A stretch of 64,000 nucleotides of DNA, from assembly GCF_040529055.1 (NCBI RefSeq), contig NZ_CP132342.1, positions 4,214,001-4,278,000 of the forward strand. The letters are read 5' to 3'. The DNA comes from Xanthomonas sontii (GTDB lineage Bacteria > Pseudomonadota > Gammaproteobacteria > Xanthomonadales > Xanthomonadaceae). The notes under the pieces were generated by a model. That model did no database searches. It was not told where the DNA came from and saw nothing but the letters and a program-made list of their open reading frames with translations. The position numbers and the translations under genes are program-made. This document shows, one piece after another, positions 10,039-19,273 of this stretch (its first letter is position 1; the number at the start of each line of letters is the position of its first letter).

Positions 10039-10065
10039 GTGTTCAATCACGCAAAAAGGATTCTT

Positions 10066-12069
10066 GTGAAACGACTCGTTGCTTTCTGCGCGCTGGGGCT
10101 GTGCCTGCACGTCGGCATCGCCGCGGCCGCTCCCCCGCCCATTGCGGATTTCGTCAAACGTCCCACCTACAGTGCGGTGAAGATTTCGCCGGACGGCGAA
10201 TACCTGGCGCTGACCGTGGACCGCGGCGAGCAAGACGTGCTGACCGTGCTCGGCACGCGCGACCTCAAGCCGATCAAGGTCAACGTGCTGCCGGACGGCA
10301 AGAGCGTCGGCGCGTTCTACTGGACCGGCCGCAAGCGGCTGCTGTTCACCGCGGTCAAGAAGGTCGGTTCGTTCGAGCGGCCGATGGGCACCGGCGAGTG
10401 GTTCGCGGTCGACGCCGACGGCGGCCAGCCGCGCACGCTGATCGAATACGGCACCCAGGGCGTCACCCAGCGCGGCAAGAGCGTGGGCCGCGAATCGTTC
10501 TCCCTGCTCGACACGCTGCGCGACGACGAGCAGAACGTGGTCATGCAGGTGCGCTACCCGCGCTCCTCGGAAGGTGCCGGCACCGAAGTGGTGATGATCG
10601 ACACCCTCAGCGGGCGGCGCAAATCGCTGGGCCGCGCGCCGAAGACGAACTGTTCCATCGCCCTGGACGCGGCCAAGCAGCCCGCCTTCGCCACCTGCCA
10701 GAGCGACAAGGACGAGGACACCGGCTACGACAGCCACAGTGAGGTGTACGCGCTGAAGGACGGCAAGTGGGAGCTCATCAACGCCAGCAAGGCCGATGGC
10801 GCGCGCCTGGACATCGCCTGGTCCACCGCCAACGGCCGCGTCTATGCCACCCGCGACGACGGCAAGGCGCCCGGCGCGTTCGGCTACCTGGATCCGCGCA
10901 GCGGCGGCTTCGTCGCCCTGTTCCAGGACCCCACCAGCGAGGTCGCGCGCACCATCACCGCCACCGACGGCTCGGACACCGCGCTGGCGGTGGTCACCGA
11001 GGCCGGCGCGCCGCAGGTCAGGCTGATCGACGAGGCGCATCCGGACGCAGCGTTGTACGCCAGCCTGGCCGCGGCCTTTCCCGGCCAGTACGTCGACTTC
11101 GCCAGCGCCACGCGCAATGGCGACACCATCGTGGTCAGCGTGCGCAGCGACCAGAATCCCGGCGAGCTGTACCTGTACGAGCGCGCCACCGGCAAGGCGC
11201 GCTTCCTGATGAAGAGCCGGCCCTGGATCGATGCGGCGAAGATGGCCACGATCACGCCGATCCAGTTCACCGCCCGCGACGGTCTGCGCATCCATGGCTA
11301 CCTCACCGTGCCGGCCGGAGCGCAGGCGAAGAACCTGCCGCTGATCGTCAACGTGCACGGCGGACCGATGGGGCCGCGCGACAACTGGGGCTTCCATTCG
11401 GAGGCGCAACTGTTCGCCAGCCGCGGCTACGCCACGCTGCAACTCAACTACCGCGGCTCCGGCGGCTTCGGCAAGGCGTTCATGGACCGCGCCTACGGGC
11501 AGTGGGACGGCGGCATCCTCAACGACATCGTCGACGGCACCCAGTACGCCATCCAGCAGGGTCTGGCCGATCCGGCGCGGATCTGCATCTACGGCGGCAG
11601 CTTCGGCGGCTACGCCGCGATGATGGCGCCGGTGCGCGCGCCGGGGCTGTTCCGCTGCGCGTTCGGCTACGTCGGCATGTACGACGCCAAGATCCAGTTG
11701 CGGCTCAGCGACACCAGCAAGAGCGAGAGCGGCAGGCGCTATCTGCTGCGCGCCTTCGGCAGCACCAGTGCCGAGCAGGAGCGGATGTCGCCGATCAACC
11801 ACGTGCAGGCGCTGACGCTGCCGATCTACCTCGCCGCCGGCGCCCGCGACGACCGCTGCCCGCCGGAGCACACCGAGGCGCTGGCCAAGGCGCTGCAGGC
11901 GGCCGGCAACCCACCCGAAGGCATGATCGTGCAGTCCGGCGAAGGCCACGGCTTCTACAAGGAAGAGAACAACCTCAACCTCTACACCCGGATGCTGGGG
12001 TTCTTCGACGCGCACCTGGGCGGTACCGCGGCACGACCGAGCGCATCCGCGCAGGCCGGCGCGCCCTGA
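10066..12069 (+). CDS. Exported S9-family (prolyl oligopeptidase-type) serine peptidase, 667 aa
   Basis: This is an alpha/beta-hydrolase peptidase of family S9, probably periplasmic. The signal peptide is MKRLVAFCALGLCLHVGIAA, then an N-terminal beta-propeller region starts with KRPTYSAVKISPDGEYLAL. The catalytic domain spans about residues 400-650: the nucleophile is Ser512 in GGSFGGY, the Asp is at 595 or 596 in ARDDRC, and the His is 628 in EGHGFYKEEN. The GTG start at 10066 has AAGGA five bases upstream; an upstream GTG at 10039 lies against a hairpin and is less likely. Receptor/S9 pairs are known in peptide scavenging, including lasso-peptide degradation modules, but no lasso precursor or processing genes are in this window. 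Confidence 0.9.
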   Translation: MKRLVAFCALGLCLHVGIAAAAPPPIADFVKRPTYSAVKISPDGEYLALTVDRGEQDVLTVLGTRDLKPIKVNVLPDGKSVGAFYWTGRKRLLFTAVKKVGSFERPMGTGEWFAVDADGGQPRTLIEYGTQGVTQRGKSVGRESFSLLDTLRDDEQNVVMQVRYPRSSEGAGTEVVMIDTLSGRRKSLGRAPKTNCSIALDAAKQPAFATCQSDKDEDTGYDSHSEVYALKDGKWELINASKADGARLDIAWSTANGRVYATRDDGKAPGAFGYLDPRSGGFVALFQDPTSEVARTITATDGSDTALAVVTEAGAPQVRLIDEAHPDAALYASLAAAFPGQYVDFASATRNGDTIVVSVRSDQNPGELYLYERATGKARFLMKSRPWIDAAKMATITPIQFTARDGLRIHGYLTVPAGAQAKNLPLIVNVHGGPMGPRDNWGFHSEAQLFASRGYATLQLNYRGSGGFGKAFMDRAYGQWDGGILNDIVDGTQYAIQQGLADPARICIYGGSFGGYAAMMAPVRAPGLFRCAFGYVGMYDAKIQLRLSDTSKSESGRRYLLRAFGSTSAEQERMSPINHVQALTLPIYLAAGARDDRCPPEHTEALAKALQAAGNPPEGMIVQSGEGHGFYKEENNLNLYTRMLGFFDAHLGGTAARPSASAQAGAP

Positions 12070-12108
12070 CGCTGGCGCAGACAACGCCACGGCGCGCCGC
12101 CGTGGCAC

Positions 12109-12137
12109 GCGCGGCGCGCTGCACGCGCCGCGCCTTT
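12109..12137 (+). terminator. GC-rich hairpin downstream of the S9 peptidase gene
   Basis: A perfect 10-bp stem (12109-12118 with 12124-12133) is followed by CTTTCCC. A second 9-bp perfect hairpin lies just before it (12086-12094 with 12098-12106). Together they lie between two convergent genes and probably stop transcription. Confidence 0.55.
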
Positions 12138-12197
12138 CCCTCGCCCTGGTCGCCATGCCAGGGTTCTTTTTTTCTTGCCGCTACCGTCCGCCGCCGC

Positions 12198-13790
12198 TCA
12201 ACCGCGCAACAGCGCCATCGCCGCATTGTGGCCGGGCGCGCCGGTCACGCCGCCGCCGGGGTGGGTGCCGGAGCCGCACAGGAACAGACCGGGAATCGCA
12301 CCGCGATACGCCGCCTGGCCAAGCATCGGCCGTGCACTGAACAACTGGTTGAGGCTCAGCGCGCCGTGGAAGATGTCGCCGCCGATCAGCCCGAAGGTGC
12401 GCTCCAGGTCCAGCGGGCTCAGCACCTGCCGGCCCAGCACCGAGGCGGCGAAGCCCGGCGCGTAGCGCTCGACGGTGGCGATCATCAGGTCGGCGACCTC
12501 CTCGCGGTGCGCGTCCCAGCTGCGCCCGTCCGGCAACTGCGGCGCGACGTGCTGGCAGAACAGGCTGGCCACGTGCTGGCCGGGCGGCGCCAGGCCATTG
12601 TCCAGGGTGCTGGGAATCAGCAGTTCGACGATCGGTTCGCGCGACCAGCCGTGCCGGCGCGCGTCGTGGTAGGCGCGGTCCATGTAGTCCAGGCTCGGCG
12701 CCAGCACGATGCCGGCGGTGAGATGGTCGCCCGGCCCCGGCAGCGCGCTGAAACTGGGCAGCCGCGACAGCGCCACGTTCATGCGGAACGTGCCGGAACC
12801 GCAGCGCCAGTGCGCCATGCGCTCGCGGGTGGCGGCCGGCACGTGCGCCGGATCGAGCAGGCGTTCGTACAGCAGCTTGGGATTGACGTTGGCGACCACG
12901 TGCCGCGCCCGCAGGCGCTCGCCCTGCTCGGTGACCACGCCGACCGCACGTCCGCCCTCGACCAGGATCTCGCGCACGCCCGTATCGGTGCGGATGCGCG
13001 CGCCGGCCGCAGTGGCCGCGCGGGCCATGGCCTGGGTGATCGCGCCCATGCCGCCCAGCGCATGGCCCCAGGCGCCTTTCACCCCGTTGCTCTCGCCGAA
13101 CACGTGGTGCAGCAGCACATAGGCCGATCCCGGCGTGTACGGGCTGGCATAGTTGCCGACGATGCCGTCGAAACCGAACAACGCCTGCGCCACGTCGCTC
13201 TCGAACCAGCGCTGCAGATACTCGGCGGCGGAGATGGTGAACAGGTCCAGCAGGTCCTGGCGCAGCTCCGCATCCAGCGCATGCAGGCGGCGCCCGAGGC
13301 GGCCGGCGCGCAGCAGTTCGGGCAGTGCCTGCAGCCAGCCGCCGTCGGTGACGTTGGGGGGCGGCTGCAGCGCCAGCGCGCGCAGCACGTCGGCGATGCC
13401 CTCCAGCCGCGCCTCGTAGGCCGGCAGGCGCGCGGCGTCGCGCGCGGAGAACCTGGCCAGTTCGGCCTGGGTGTGGCCGGCGCCGGTCAACAGGTAGCGC
13501 CCGTCCGGCAACGGCAGGAAGTTGTTGCGCCGGCGCGGCACGATGCGCAGGCCGTGTCCGGCCAGATCCAGGTCGGCGATCACCTTGGGCTGCAGCAGCG
13601 ACACCGTGTAGGACGCCACCGAGTTGCGGAACCCGGGGTGGAACTCCTCGGTCACCGCGGCGCCGCCGACCACGCCGCGCCGTTCCAGCACCGTCACGTT
13701 CCAGCCGGCCCGCGCCAGGTAGGCGGCGCAGACCAGGCCGTTGTGGCCGGCGCCGACGATCAGGGCATCGCATGGCGGTTCGTGGGTCAT
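12198..13790 (-). CDS. FAD-dependent oxidoreductase, phytoene desaturase/PYROXD2-like, 530 aa
   Basis: This is a flavin enzyme of the amine oxidase/phytoene desaturase fold. The dinucleotide-binding motif VGAGHNGL is right at the N terminus (GAGHNG at residues 13-18), followed by the second-strand signature VTVLERRGVVGGAAVTEEFHPG. Near the C terminus is the FAD-closing motif FLCGSGTHPGGGVTGAPGHNAA, typical of the CrtI/PYROXD2 group. The start at 13790 puts the nucleotide fold at the normal distance from the N terminus; upstream in-frame codons give an unlikely leader. Carotenoid genes are not next to it, so I would not call it CrtI. Its substrate is unknown. It is convergent with the S9 gene and divergent from the M13 peptidase gene. 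Confidence 0.88.
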   Translation of the reverse strand: MTHEPPCDALIVGAGHNGLVCAAYLARAGWNVTVLERRGVVGGAAVTEEFHPGFRNSVASYTVSLLQPKVIADLDLAGHGLRIVPRRRNNFLPLPDGRYLLTGAGHTQAELARFSARDAARLPAYEARLEGIADVLRALALQPPPNVTDGGWLQALPELLRAGRLGRRLHALDAELRQDLLDLFTISAAEYLQRWFESDVAQALFGFDGIVGNYASPYTPGSAYVLLHHVFGESNGVKGAWGHALGGMGAITQAMARAATAAGARIRTDTGVREILVEGGRAVGVVTEQGERLRARHVVANVNPKLLYERLLDPAHVPAATRERMAHWRCGSGTFRMNVALSRLPSFSALPGPGDHLTAGIVLAPSLDYMDRAYHDARRHGWSREPIVELLIPSTLDNGLAPPGQHVASLFCQHVAPQLPDGRSWDAHREEVADLMIATVERYAPGFAASVLGRQVLSPLDLERTFGLIGGDIFHGALSLNQLFSARPMLGQAAYRGAIPGLFLCGSGTHPGGGVTGAPGHNAAMALLRG

Positions 13791-13970
13791 GGCCGCATGG
13801 TAAGCCAGCGCCGGCGGGCCTGCCGACGGCAGGCGGCAACACCGTCCTGCGGCCCAATGGCCAGGGCCACCCATGACCTTCGACACCCCTGAAACCTGCA
13901 GTGGCGGCGTAGAGTCTCGCCACGGCCCGTGCGGGCCATTCCTTTATCCACGTCGGCCTGGAGCCTGCCT

Positions 13971-16091
13971 GTGACCCTTCGCAATCCCAAGATGCTGCTG
14001 TTGACCCTGGCCGTGAGCGCCGCGCTGACTGGCTGCAACAAGCCCGAGAGCGCCGCGCCCGCCGCCGACGCCGCCAAGCCCGCGCCGGCCGCCGCCCCGG
14101 CCGCGGCATCGACCGACCTCAAGCTCGACACCAGCAAGCTGCCGGCCTACAACGCCTTCAACGTCGACGACCTGGACGCCAGCAAGAACGCCTGCGACGA
14201 CTTCAACGGCTACGTCAACGGCAAGTGGCTGGCCGCCAACGAGATCCCCAAGGACCGCAGCAGCTGGGGCGCGTTCTCGATCCTGGACGAGCGCTCGGTC
14301 GCGGCGCAGCACCAGCTGGCCGAACAGGCCGCCGCCGCGGCCAACCCGCAGGGCGTGGAGAAGATCGTCGGCGACTTCTGGTCCTCGGGCATGGACGAAG
14401 CCAAGATCAACGCCCAGGGCATCGCGCCGCTGAAGGCCGACCTGGCCGCGATCGACGGCCTCAAGGACGGCCCGGCGGTGGCCGAGTACCTGCGCCAGAG
14501 CGCGGCCAAGGGCGAGAACGGCCTGTTCGGCTTCGGCGCCGAGGCGGACTTCAAGAATTCGGCGATGAACATGGCCTACGCCATGCAGGGCGGCCTCGGC
14601 CTGCCCGACCGCAGCTACTACTTCGACGCCGACAAGCAGGACAAGCTCAAGGCCTACCAGGCGCACGTGGCCAAGGTGCTGGAGCTGGCCGGCGTGCCGG
14701 CGGCCGACGCCGCCAAGCAGGCGCAGGACGTGGTGGCGCTGGAAACGCGCCTGGCCAAGGTGTCCAAGTCCAGCGAGCAGCTCTCGCGCGACGCCGAGCT
14801 GTCCTACAACCCGGTCACCCCGGCCGAGGCCGACAAGCTGACCCCCAACTTCCCCTGGACCAAGTTCTTCGAGTCGCAGGGCGTGGCCGTGCCGGAGAAG
14901 TTCTCGCTGGCGATCCCGGCCTTCCACCAGGAAGTGAGCAAGGCGCTGGGCGACACCGACCCGTCGGTGTGGCGCGCCTACCTGCGCTTCCACACCGTGG
15001 ACAGCGCCTCGCCGTACCTGAGCGACGCCTTCGCGCAGGAAAACTTCGCCTTCTACGGCAAGGAACTCAACGGCCAGGCCGAGATGAAGCCGCGCTGGAA
15101 GCGCGTGCTCGGCAGCATCAACGAAGGCGCCGGCGAGGCGATGGGCCAGATGTACGTCAAGGTCGCCTTCTCGGCCGACGACAAGGCCAAGATGCAGCAA
15201 CTGGTCGAGAACCTGAGTCAGGCGCTGAAGGCGCGCCTGGAGAAGCTGACCTGGATGAGCGACGAGACCAAGGCCAAGGCCCTGGACAAGTGGAAGACCT
15301 TCACCCCGAAGATCGGCTACCCGGACAAGTGGCGCGACTACGCCAGCCTGAGCACCCAGCGCGACAGCTACCTGGACAACGTGCGCGCCGCCACCTCGTT
15401 CAACTACAAGTACAACCTCAGCAAGATCGGCAAGCCGGTGGACAAGACCGAGTGGGGCATGACCCCGCAGACGGTCAACGCCTACTACAACCCGCTGCAG
15501 AACGAGATCGTGTTCCCGGCGGCGATCCTGCAGCCGCCGTTCTTCGACCCCAAGGCCGACGACGCGTTCAACTACGGCGGCATCGGCGCGGTGATCGGCC
15601 ACGAGATGACCCACGGTTACGACGACCAGGGCGCGCGCTTCGGGCCGACCGGCAACTTCGAGAACTGGTGGACCCCGGCCGACGCCAAGAAGTTCTCCGC
15701 GCTCACCGGCAAGCTGGTGCAGCAGTTCGACGGCTACGAGGTCGACGGCAAGCACGTCAACGGCAAGCTGACCCTGGGCGAGAACATCGCCGACCTGGGC
15801 GGCATCACCACCGCCTACGACGCCATGAAGAAGGCCACCGAGGGCAAGGACGACCCGAAGGTCGGCGGCATGAGCCGCGACCAGAACTTCTTCATCAACT
15901 GGGCCACCGTGTGGCGCACCAAGTACACCCCGCAGAACGCCATGGTGCGCCTGACCACCGACCCGCACGCCCCGGCGCAGTTCCGCGCGATCGGCGCGCC
16001 GTCGAACCTGGAGGCCTTCGCCACCGCGTTCCAGTGCAAGCCGGGCGCGCCGATGGTGCGCAGCGGCGACAAGCGCGTGGTGATCTGGTAA
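13971..16091 (+). CDS. M13 (neprilysin-family) zinc metallopeptidase lipoprotein, 706 aa
   Basis: This intact M13 oligopeptidase is predicted to be a lipoprotein. The GTG start at 13971 has GGAG seven bases upstream and gives a leader ending in the lipobox LTGC, with lipidated Cys22, then an Ala/Pro-rich linker. The catalytic residues are complete: HEMTH at 544-548, the third zinc ligand Glu604 in GENIADLGG, the substrate-binding motif NAYYNP before it, and DPHAP near the C terminus. The C-terminal CKPGAPMVRSGDKRVVIW is the usual family ending. Its role is degradation of small peptides in the envelope. A closely related but degenerate copy follows 237 bases downstream, after a strong terminator. 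Confidence 0.95.
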   Translation: MTLRNPKMLLLTLAVSAALTGCNKPESAAPAADAAKPAPAAAPAAASTDLKLDTSKLPAYNAFNVDDLDASKNACDDFNGYVNGKWLAANEIPKDRSSWGAFSILDERSVAAQHQLAEQAAAAANPQGVEKIVGDFWSSGMDEAKINAQGIAPLKADLAAIDGLKDGPAVAEYLRQSAAKGENGLFGFGAEADFKNSAMNMAYAMQGGLGLPDRSYYFDADKQDKLKAYQAHVAKVLELAGVPAADAAKQAQDVVALETRLAKVSKSSEQLSRDAELSYNPVTPAEADKLTPNFPWTKFFESQGVAVPEKFSLAIPAFHQEVSKALGDTDPSVWRAYLRFHTVDSASPYLSDAFAQENFAFYGKELNGQAEMKPRWKRVLGSINEGAGEAMGQMYVKVAFSADDKAKMQQLVENLSQALKARLEKLTWMSDETKAKALDKWKTFTPKIGYPDKWRDYASLSTQRDSYLDNVRAATSFNYKYNLSKIGKPVDKTEWGMTPQTVNAYYNPLQNEIVFPAAILQPPFFDPKADDAFNYGGIGAVIGHEMTHGYDDQGARFGPTGNFENWWTPADAKKFSALTGKLVQQFDGYEVDGKHVNGKLTLGENIADLGGITTAYDAMKKATEGKDDPKVGGMSRDQNFFINWATVWRTKYTPQNAMVRLTTDPHAPAQFRAIGAPSNLEAFATAFQCKPGAPMVRSGDKRVVIW

Positions 16092-16116
16092 GCGACGGCG
16101 TCACCGCCGTCCCGCG

Positions 16117-16148
16117 AAAAGGCCCGGCTTGTCCGGGCCTTTTCTTTG
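16117..16148 (+). terminator. Rho-independent terminator after the first M13 gene
   Basis: A perfect 11-bp stem (16117-16127 with 16133-16143), AAAAGGCCCGG and its complement, with a 5-base loop and a T-rich end. The gene downstream therefore probably has its own promoter. Confidence 0.93.
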
Positions 16149-16328
16149 CGTGGGCGTCGGCCTGCGACGGCGGTGGCGATGCCGACCGCCCTGCCCGGCC
16201 ACCGGCACCCGTGCCTGCCGGCGTCGCTCGCTGAATCCGGTGGGGACGTGGACGCGCATCATCGCCACAGTTGCACACCGCGGCTTGTTAAACTCCGCCG
16301 ACTTTAATCCTGACCGGATGCGTTCCCG

Positions 16329-18341
16329 ATGCCCAATGCCCGTCCGCTTGCCCTCGCCGTCGCCCTCGGCCTGATCGCCCTCGCCTCCGCCGCCGATGCC
16401 GCGCCCAAGAAGAAGCGCGCCGCCGCGCCCAAGGCCCCGCCGATCAGCGCCGCCTGCAGCGACTTCTACGACGACGCCAATGCCGACTGGCTGAAGCAGA
16501 ACCCGGTGCCGCAGACCGGCGCGGTCACCGCGCTGGGCCAGCTGGCCGAGCGCACCCAGCAACAGCAGCGCGACCTGCTCGACGCCTCCATGCAGTCGCC
16601 GCAGAACGCGGTGCAGAAGGCGCTGGGCGACTTCTGGGCCAGCGGCCTGGACGAGGCCGCCGTCGAGAAGGACGGCTCCAACCCGATCGCGCCGCTGCTC
16701 GGCCGCATCGATGCGATCAAGAAGGCCAAGGACGTGCCGGCCTCGATCGCCGCGCTGCACCAGATCGGCATCCCGGTCGCGTTCAACTTCGGCGCCGACG
16801 TCGACCTGAAGGCGCTGGACCGCCACATCGGCTACTTCATGCAGGGCGGCATGGGCCTGCCCGATCCGGCCTTCTACACCCGCACCGACGCCGACACCAT
16901 GGCGCTGATGGGCCGCTACCGCACCTACGTCAAGCAGATCCTGACCCTGACCGGCACCCCGGCCGACCGCCTCGAGGCCGACGCGCAGTCGGTGCTGCAG
17001 ATCGAGACCGCGCTGGCGCGCAGCGCCAAGTCGCTGTCCGGCATCAACAACCCGTTCAACAACTACGCGCCGATCTCGACCAAGGAATTGAACAAGCAGT
17101 ACCGCAACCTGCAGCTCGACGCCTTCCTCAAGGCGCAGGGCGTCAACGACGACCTGGTGTCGATGGCCGACCCGGACATGTTCAAGCAGCTCGACGGCAT
17201 GATCGTCAGCATCAAGCCCGAGCAGTGGAAGGCCTACCTGCGCTGGCGCGTGGGCGATGCGATGGCGCCGTACCTGTCCAAGAGCTTCCGCGACGCCAGC
17301 TTCGAGTTCCGCGGCCGCGTGCTGCAGGGCCAGGTCGCGCCGCCGCCGCGCTGGGCGCAGGTGCTGGACGCGATCAACGTCGCCGCCGGCCCGATGCTGG
17401 GCCGCGAGTACGTGGCCCGCTACCTGTCGGCCGACACCCGCCGCCAGGCCGAGACCATCGCCGACCAGGTGCGCGACGCGCAGATCGCCGCGGTCAAGCG
17501 CAGCACCTGGCTGAGCGAGCCGGCGCGCACCGAGGCGCAGGCCAAGCTGGCCGCGCTGAAGATCGAGGTCGGCGCGCCGCGCCGCGACCTCGACTACACC
17601 CTGCAGCCGATGGGCCGCGGCAGCTTCGGCGGCAACATGCTGATCGCCTCCACCTGGCGTCACCGCGAGGAGATGAAGCGCATCGGCAAGGGCAACGCCG
17701 ACCGCCGCTGGGACGTGCTGCCGCAGCAGCCGGCGCTGACCTACGACATCGCCCAGAACCGCCTGATCGTCACCGCCGCGGTGCTGCAGCCGCCGGTGTA
17801 CGCGGCCGGCGGCGACGCCGCGACGCTGTACGGCGCCTACGGCGCGATGGTCGCGCACGAGCTGATCGGCGCCATCGACAGCAAGGGCAGCCAGGTCGAC
17901 GCGCAGGGCCAGTTGCGCAACTGGTGGACTCCGGAAGACAAGAGCGCCTGGAACGCGCTGGCCGCCCGTACCGCCGCGCAGTACGGCGCCTACGACTTCC
18001 CGGGGGTGAAGGGCGCCAAGGTCAACGGCCCGCTGACCCAGGACGAGGACCTGACCGACATCGGCAGCGTCGAACTGGCCTGGCAGGCCTACAGCGCCGC
18101 GCAACCGACCGCCAACGAGGCCGGCAAGCAGGCGTTCTACAAGGCCTGGGCCGGCCTGTGGGCGCAGCAGCTGTCGCCGAACGAAGCCGTGCAGCGGGTC
18201 ACCGCCGACGTGCACGCGCCCGGCCGCTGGCGCACCAACGGCGCGCTGGCCAACCTGCCCGCCTTCGCCGCGACCTTCACCTGCAAGCCGGGCCAGCCGA
18301 TGGTGCGCAGCGAGGCCGAACAGATCCACCTGTGGCCGTGA
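16329..18341 (+). CDS. M13-family metallopeptidase homologue with degenerate zinc motif (probable pseudoenzyme), 670 aa
   Basis: This protein matches the M13 family over its whole length, including CSDFYDDANADWLKQNPVPQ at the start and DVHAPGRWRTNGALANLPAF plus CKPGQPMVRS at the end. The zinc-binding motif is broken: at residues 510-514 the sequence is HELIG instead of HExxH, so the second histidine ligand is glycine. The substrate-binding NAYYNP of its neighbour is replaced by TYDIAQ. The third ligand region survives as DEDLTDIG with Glu573 and Asp577. It has a simple signal peptide (ALASAADAAPKKKRAA) rather than a lipobox. The frame is intact and clearly maintained. I infer a non-catalytic or altered-function exported paralogue of the enzyme upstream. 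Confidence 0.88.
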   Translation: MPNARPLALAVALGLIALASAADAAPKKKRAAAPKAPPISAACSDFYDDANADWLKQNPVPQTGAVTALGQLAERTQQQQRDLLDASMQSPQNAVQKALGDFWASGLDEAAVEKDGSNPIAPLLGRIDAIKKAKDVPASIAALHQIGIPVAFNFGADVDLKALDRHIGYFMQGGMGLPDPAFYTRTDADTMALMGRYRTYVKQILTLTGTPADRLEADAQSVLQIETALARSAKSLSGINNPFNNYAPISTKELNKQYRNLQLDAFLKAQGVNDDLVSMADPDMFKQLDGMIVSIKPEQWKAYLRWRVGDAMAPYLSKSFRDASFEFRGRVLQGQVAPPPRWAQVLDAINVAAGPMLGREYVARYLSADTRRQAETIADQVRDAQIAAVKRSTWLSEPARTEAQAKLAALKIEVGAPRRDLDYTLQPMGRGSFGGNMLIASTWRHREEMKRIGKGNADRRWDVLPQQPALTYDIAQNRLIVTAAVLQPPVYAAGGDAATLYGAYGAMVAHELIGAIDSKGSQVDAQGQLRNWWTPEDKSAWNALAARTAAQYGAYDFPGVKGAKVNGPLTQDEDLTDIGSVELAWQAYSAAQPTANEAGKQAFYKAWAGLWAQQLSPNEAVQRVTADVHAPGRWRTNGALANLPAFAATFTCKPGQPMVRSEAEQIHLWP

Positions 18342-18378
18342 GCCGGTGCCGGCGCTAGCCGCCGGCCAGGCACACACA

Positions 18379-18410
18379 GCAAGACGGCGCGGGCAACCGC
18401 GCCGTCTTGC
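18379..18410. terminator. Bidirectional hairpin between convergent genes
   Basis: A perfect 14-bp stem (18379-18392 with 18397-18410) with a GCAA tetraloop lies between the second M13 gene and the leftward rhomboid gene. There is little T-tract on either side, so its strength as a terminator is uncertain. Confidence 0.75.
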
Positions 18411-18479
18411 GTTCAGGGGTCGGGAAAACGTGCCGCCGCGCCGGCGCTTGCGGAGCGCAGCAAAGGCAGGCGTTTTCGC

Positions 18480-19142
18480 TCAGCGCACGATGCGCGGACG
18501 CGGCGGCTTGCGCTTGCCGAACGGCGGCTGGCCGCGCCAGTAGCGGATCATCAGCCAGCCGAACAACATGCCGCCCAGATGCGCGAAATGCGCCACGCCC
18601 GGCTGCCAGCCGGTGAAGCCCATCAGCAGTTCCAGCGCGCCGAACACGATCACGAAGGTGCGCGCCTTCATCGGGATCGGCGGGAACAGCAGCATCACCC
18701 GCTGGTTCGGGAACAGCATGCCGAACGCCAGCAGCAGGCCGAAGATGCCACCGGAGGCGCCCAGGGTCGGATACGGAGCGCTGCCGTTGCTGAGCATCCA
18801 CCAGCCGACCAGCAACTGGCACAGGCCGGCACCGGCCACACAGACCAGGTAATAGGTCAGGAAGCGCTTCTCGCCCCAGGTCTGCTCCAGCGGCCCGCCG
18901 AACATGTACAGCGCCAGCATGTTGAAAAACAGATGCGAGAAGCTGCCGTGCAGGAAGCCGTAGGTCAGCAACTGCCAGAGCTGGAAGTTCTGCCCGGGCG
19001 AGAACGCATCGAAGACGCCGATCGGCCACAGCATGAACGGCTCGAACGTCGCGTCGCCCAGCAAAAAGGGTTGCTGCAGCAGGAACACCACGACATTTGC
19101 GATCAGAAGCGCTTTAGTGACGGGCGGAAGTCTGGGAAACAT
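18480..19142 (-). CDS. Rhomboid-family intramembrane serine protease, 220 aa
   Basis: This polytopic inner-membrane protease has the rhomboid signature. The nucleophile is Ser130 in GASGGIFG and the catalytic His188 lies in HFAHLGGML; upstream is the loop-1 type segment YGFLHGSFSHLFFNMLAL. About six hydrophobic segments are visible. The start MFPRLPPVTKALLIAN at 19142 puts the first membrane segment close to the N terminus; another possible start, 11 codons upstream (MMES), would only extend the cytoplasmic tail. The long frame further upstream runs into the tandem repeat array and is not coding. The C terminus is basic (KRKPPRPRIVR). Substrates are unknown. Confidence 0.92.
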   Translation of the reverse strand: MFPRLPPVTKALLIANVVVFLLQQPFLLGDATFEPFMLWPIGVFDAFSPGQNFQLWQLLTYGFLHGSFSHLFFNMLALYMFGGPLEQTWGEKRFLTYYLVCVAGAGLCQLLVGWWMLSNGSAPYPTLGASGGIFGLLLAFGMLFPNQRVMLLFPPIPMKARTFVIVFGALELLMGFTGWQPGVAHFAHLGGMLFGWLMIRYWRGQPPFGKRKPPRPRIVR

Positions 19143-19273
19143 GGTCGGGTCCGTGGCAACTGACTCCATCATAGCCGCTCGCTGGAGACTGCACTCCAAC
19201 CAGCGTGGCTTGCATTCCACGACCAACGCTCCTCCTCCAAGAAATATTGCGAGCGCGGTGCGCCGAAGAGACA

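Noticed and set aside
7134..10046. A 970-codon open frame on the minus strand opposite the second receptor
   Set aside because: Val/Gly/Ala-rich antisense of a well-supported gene; no start signal or family. The same applies to the long leftward frame at 1420-3888 and that at 52768-56724.
10066..12069. Lasso-peptide isopeptidase
   Set aside because: Only the receptor-S9 pairing suggests it. No lasso precursor, B or C protein, or sigma/anti-sigma pair is near, and the general S9 assignment is enough.
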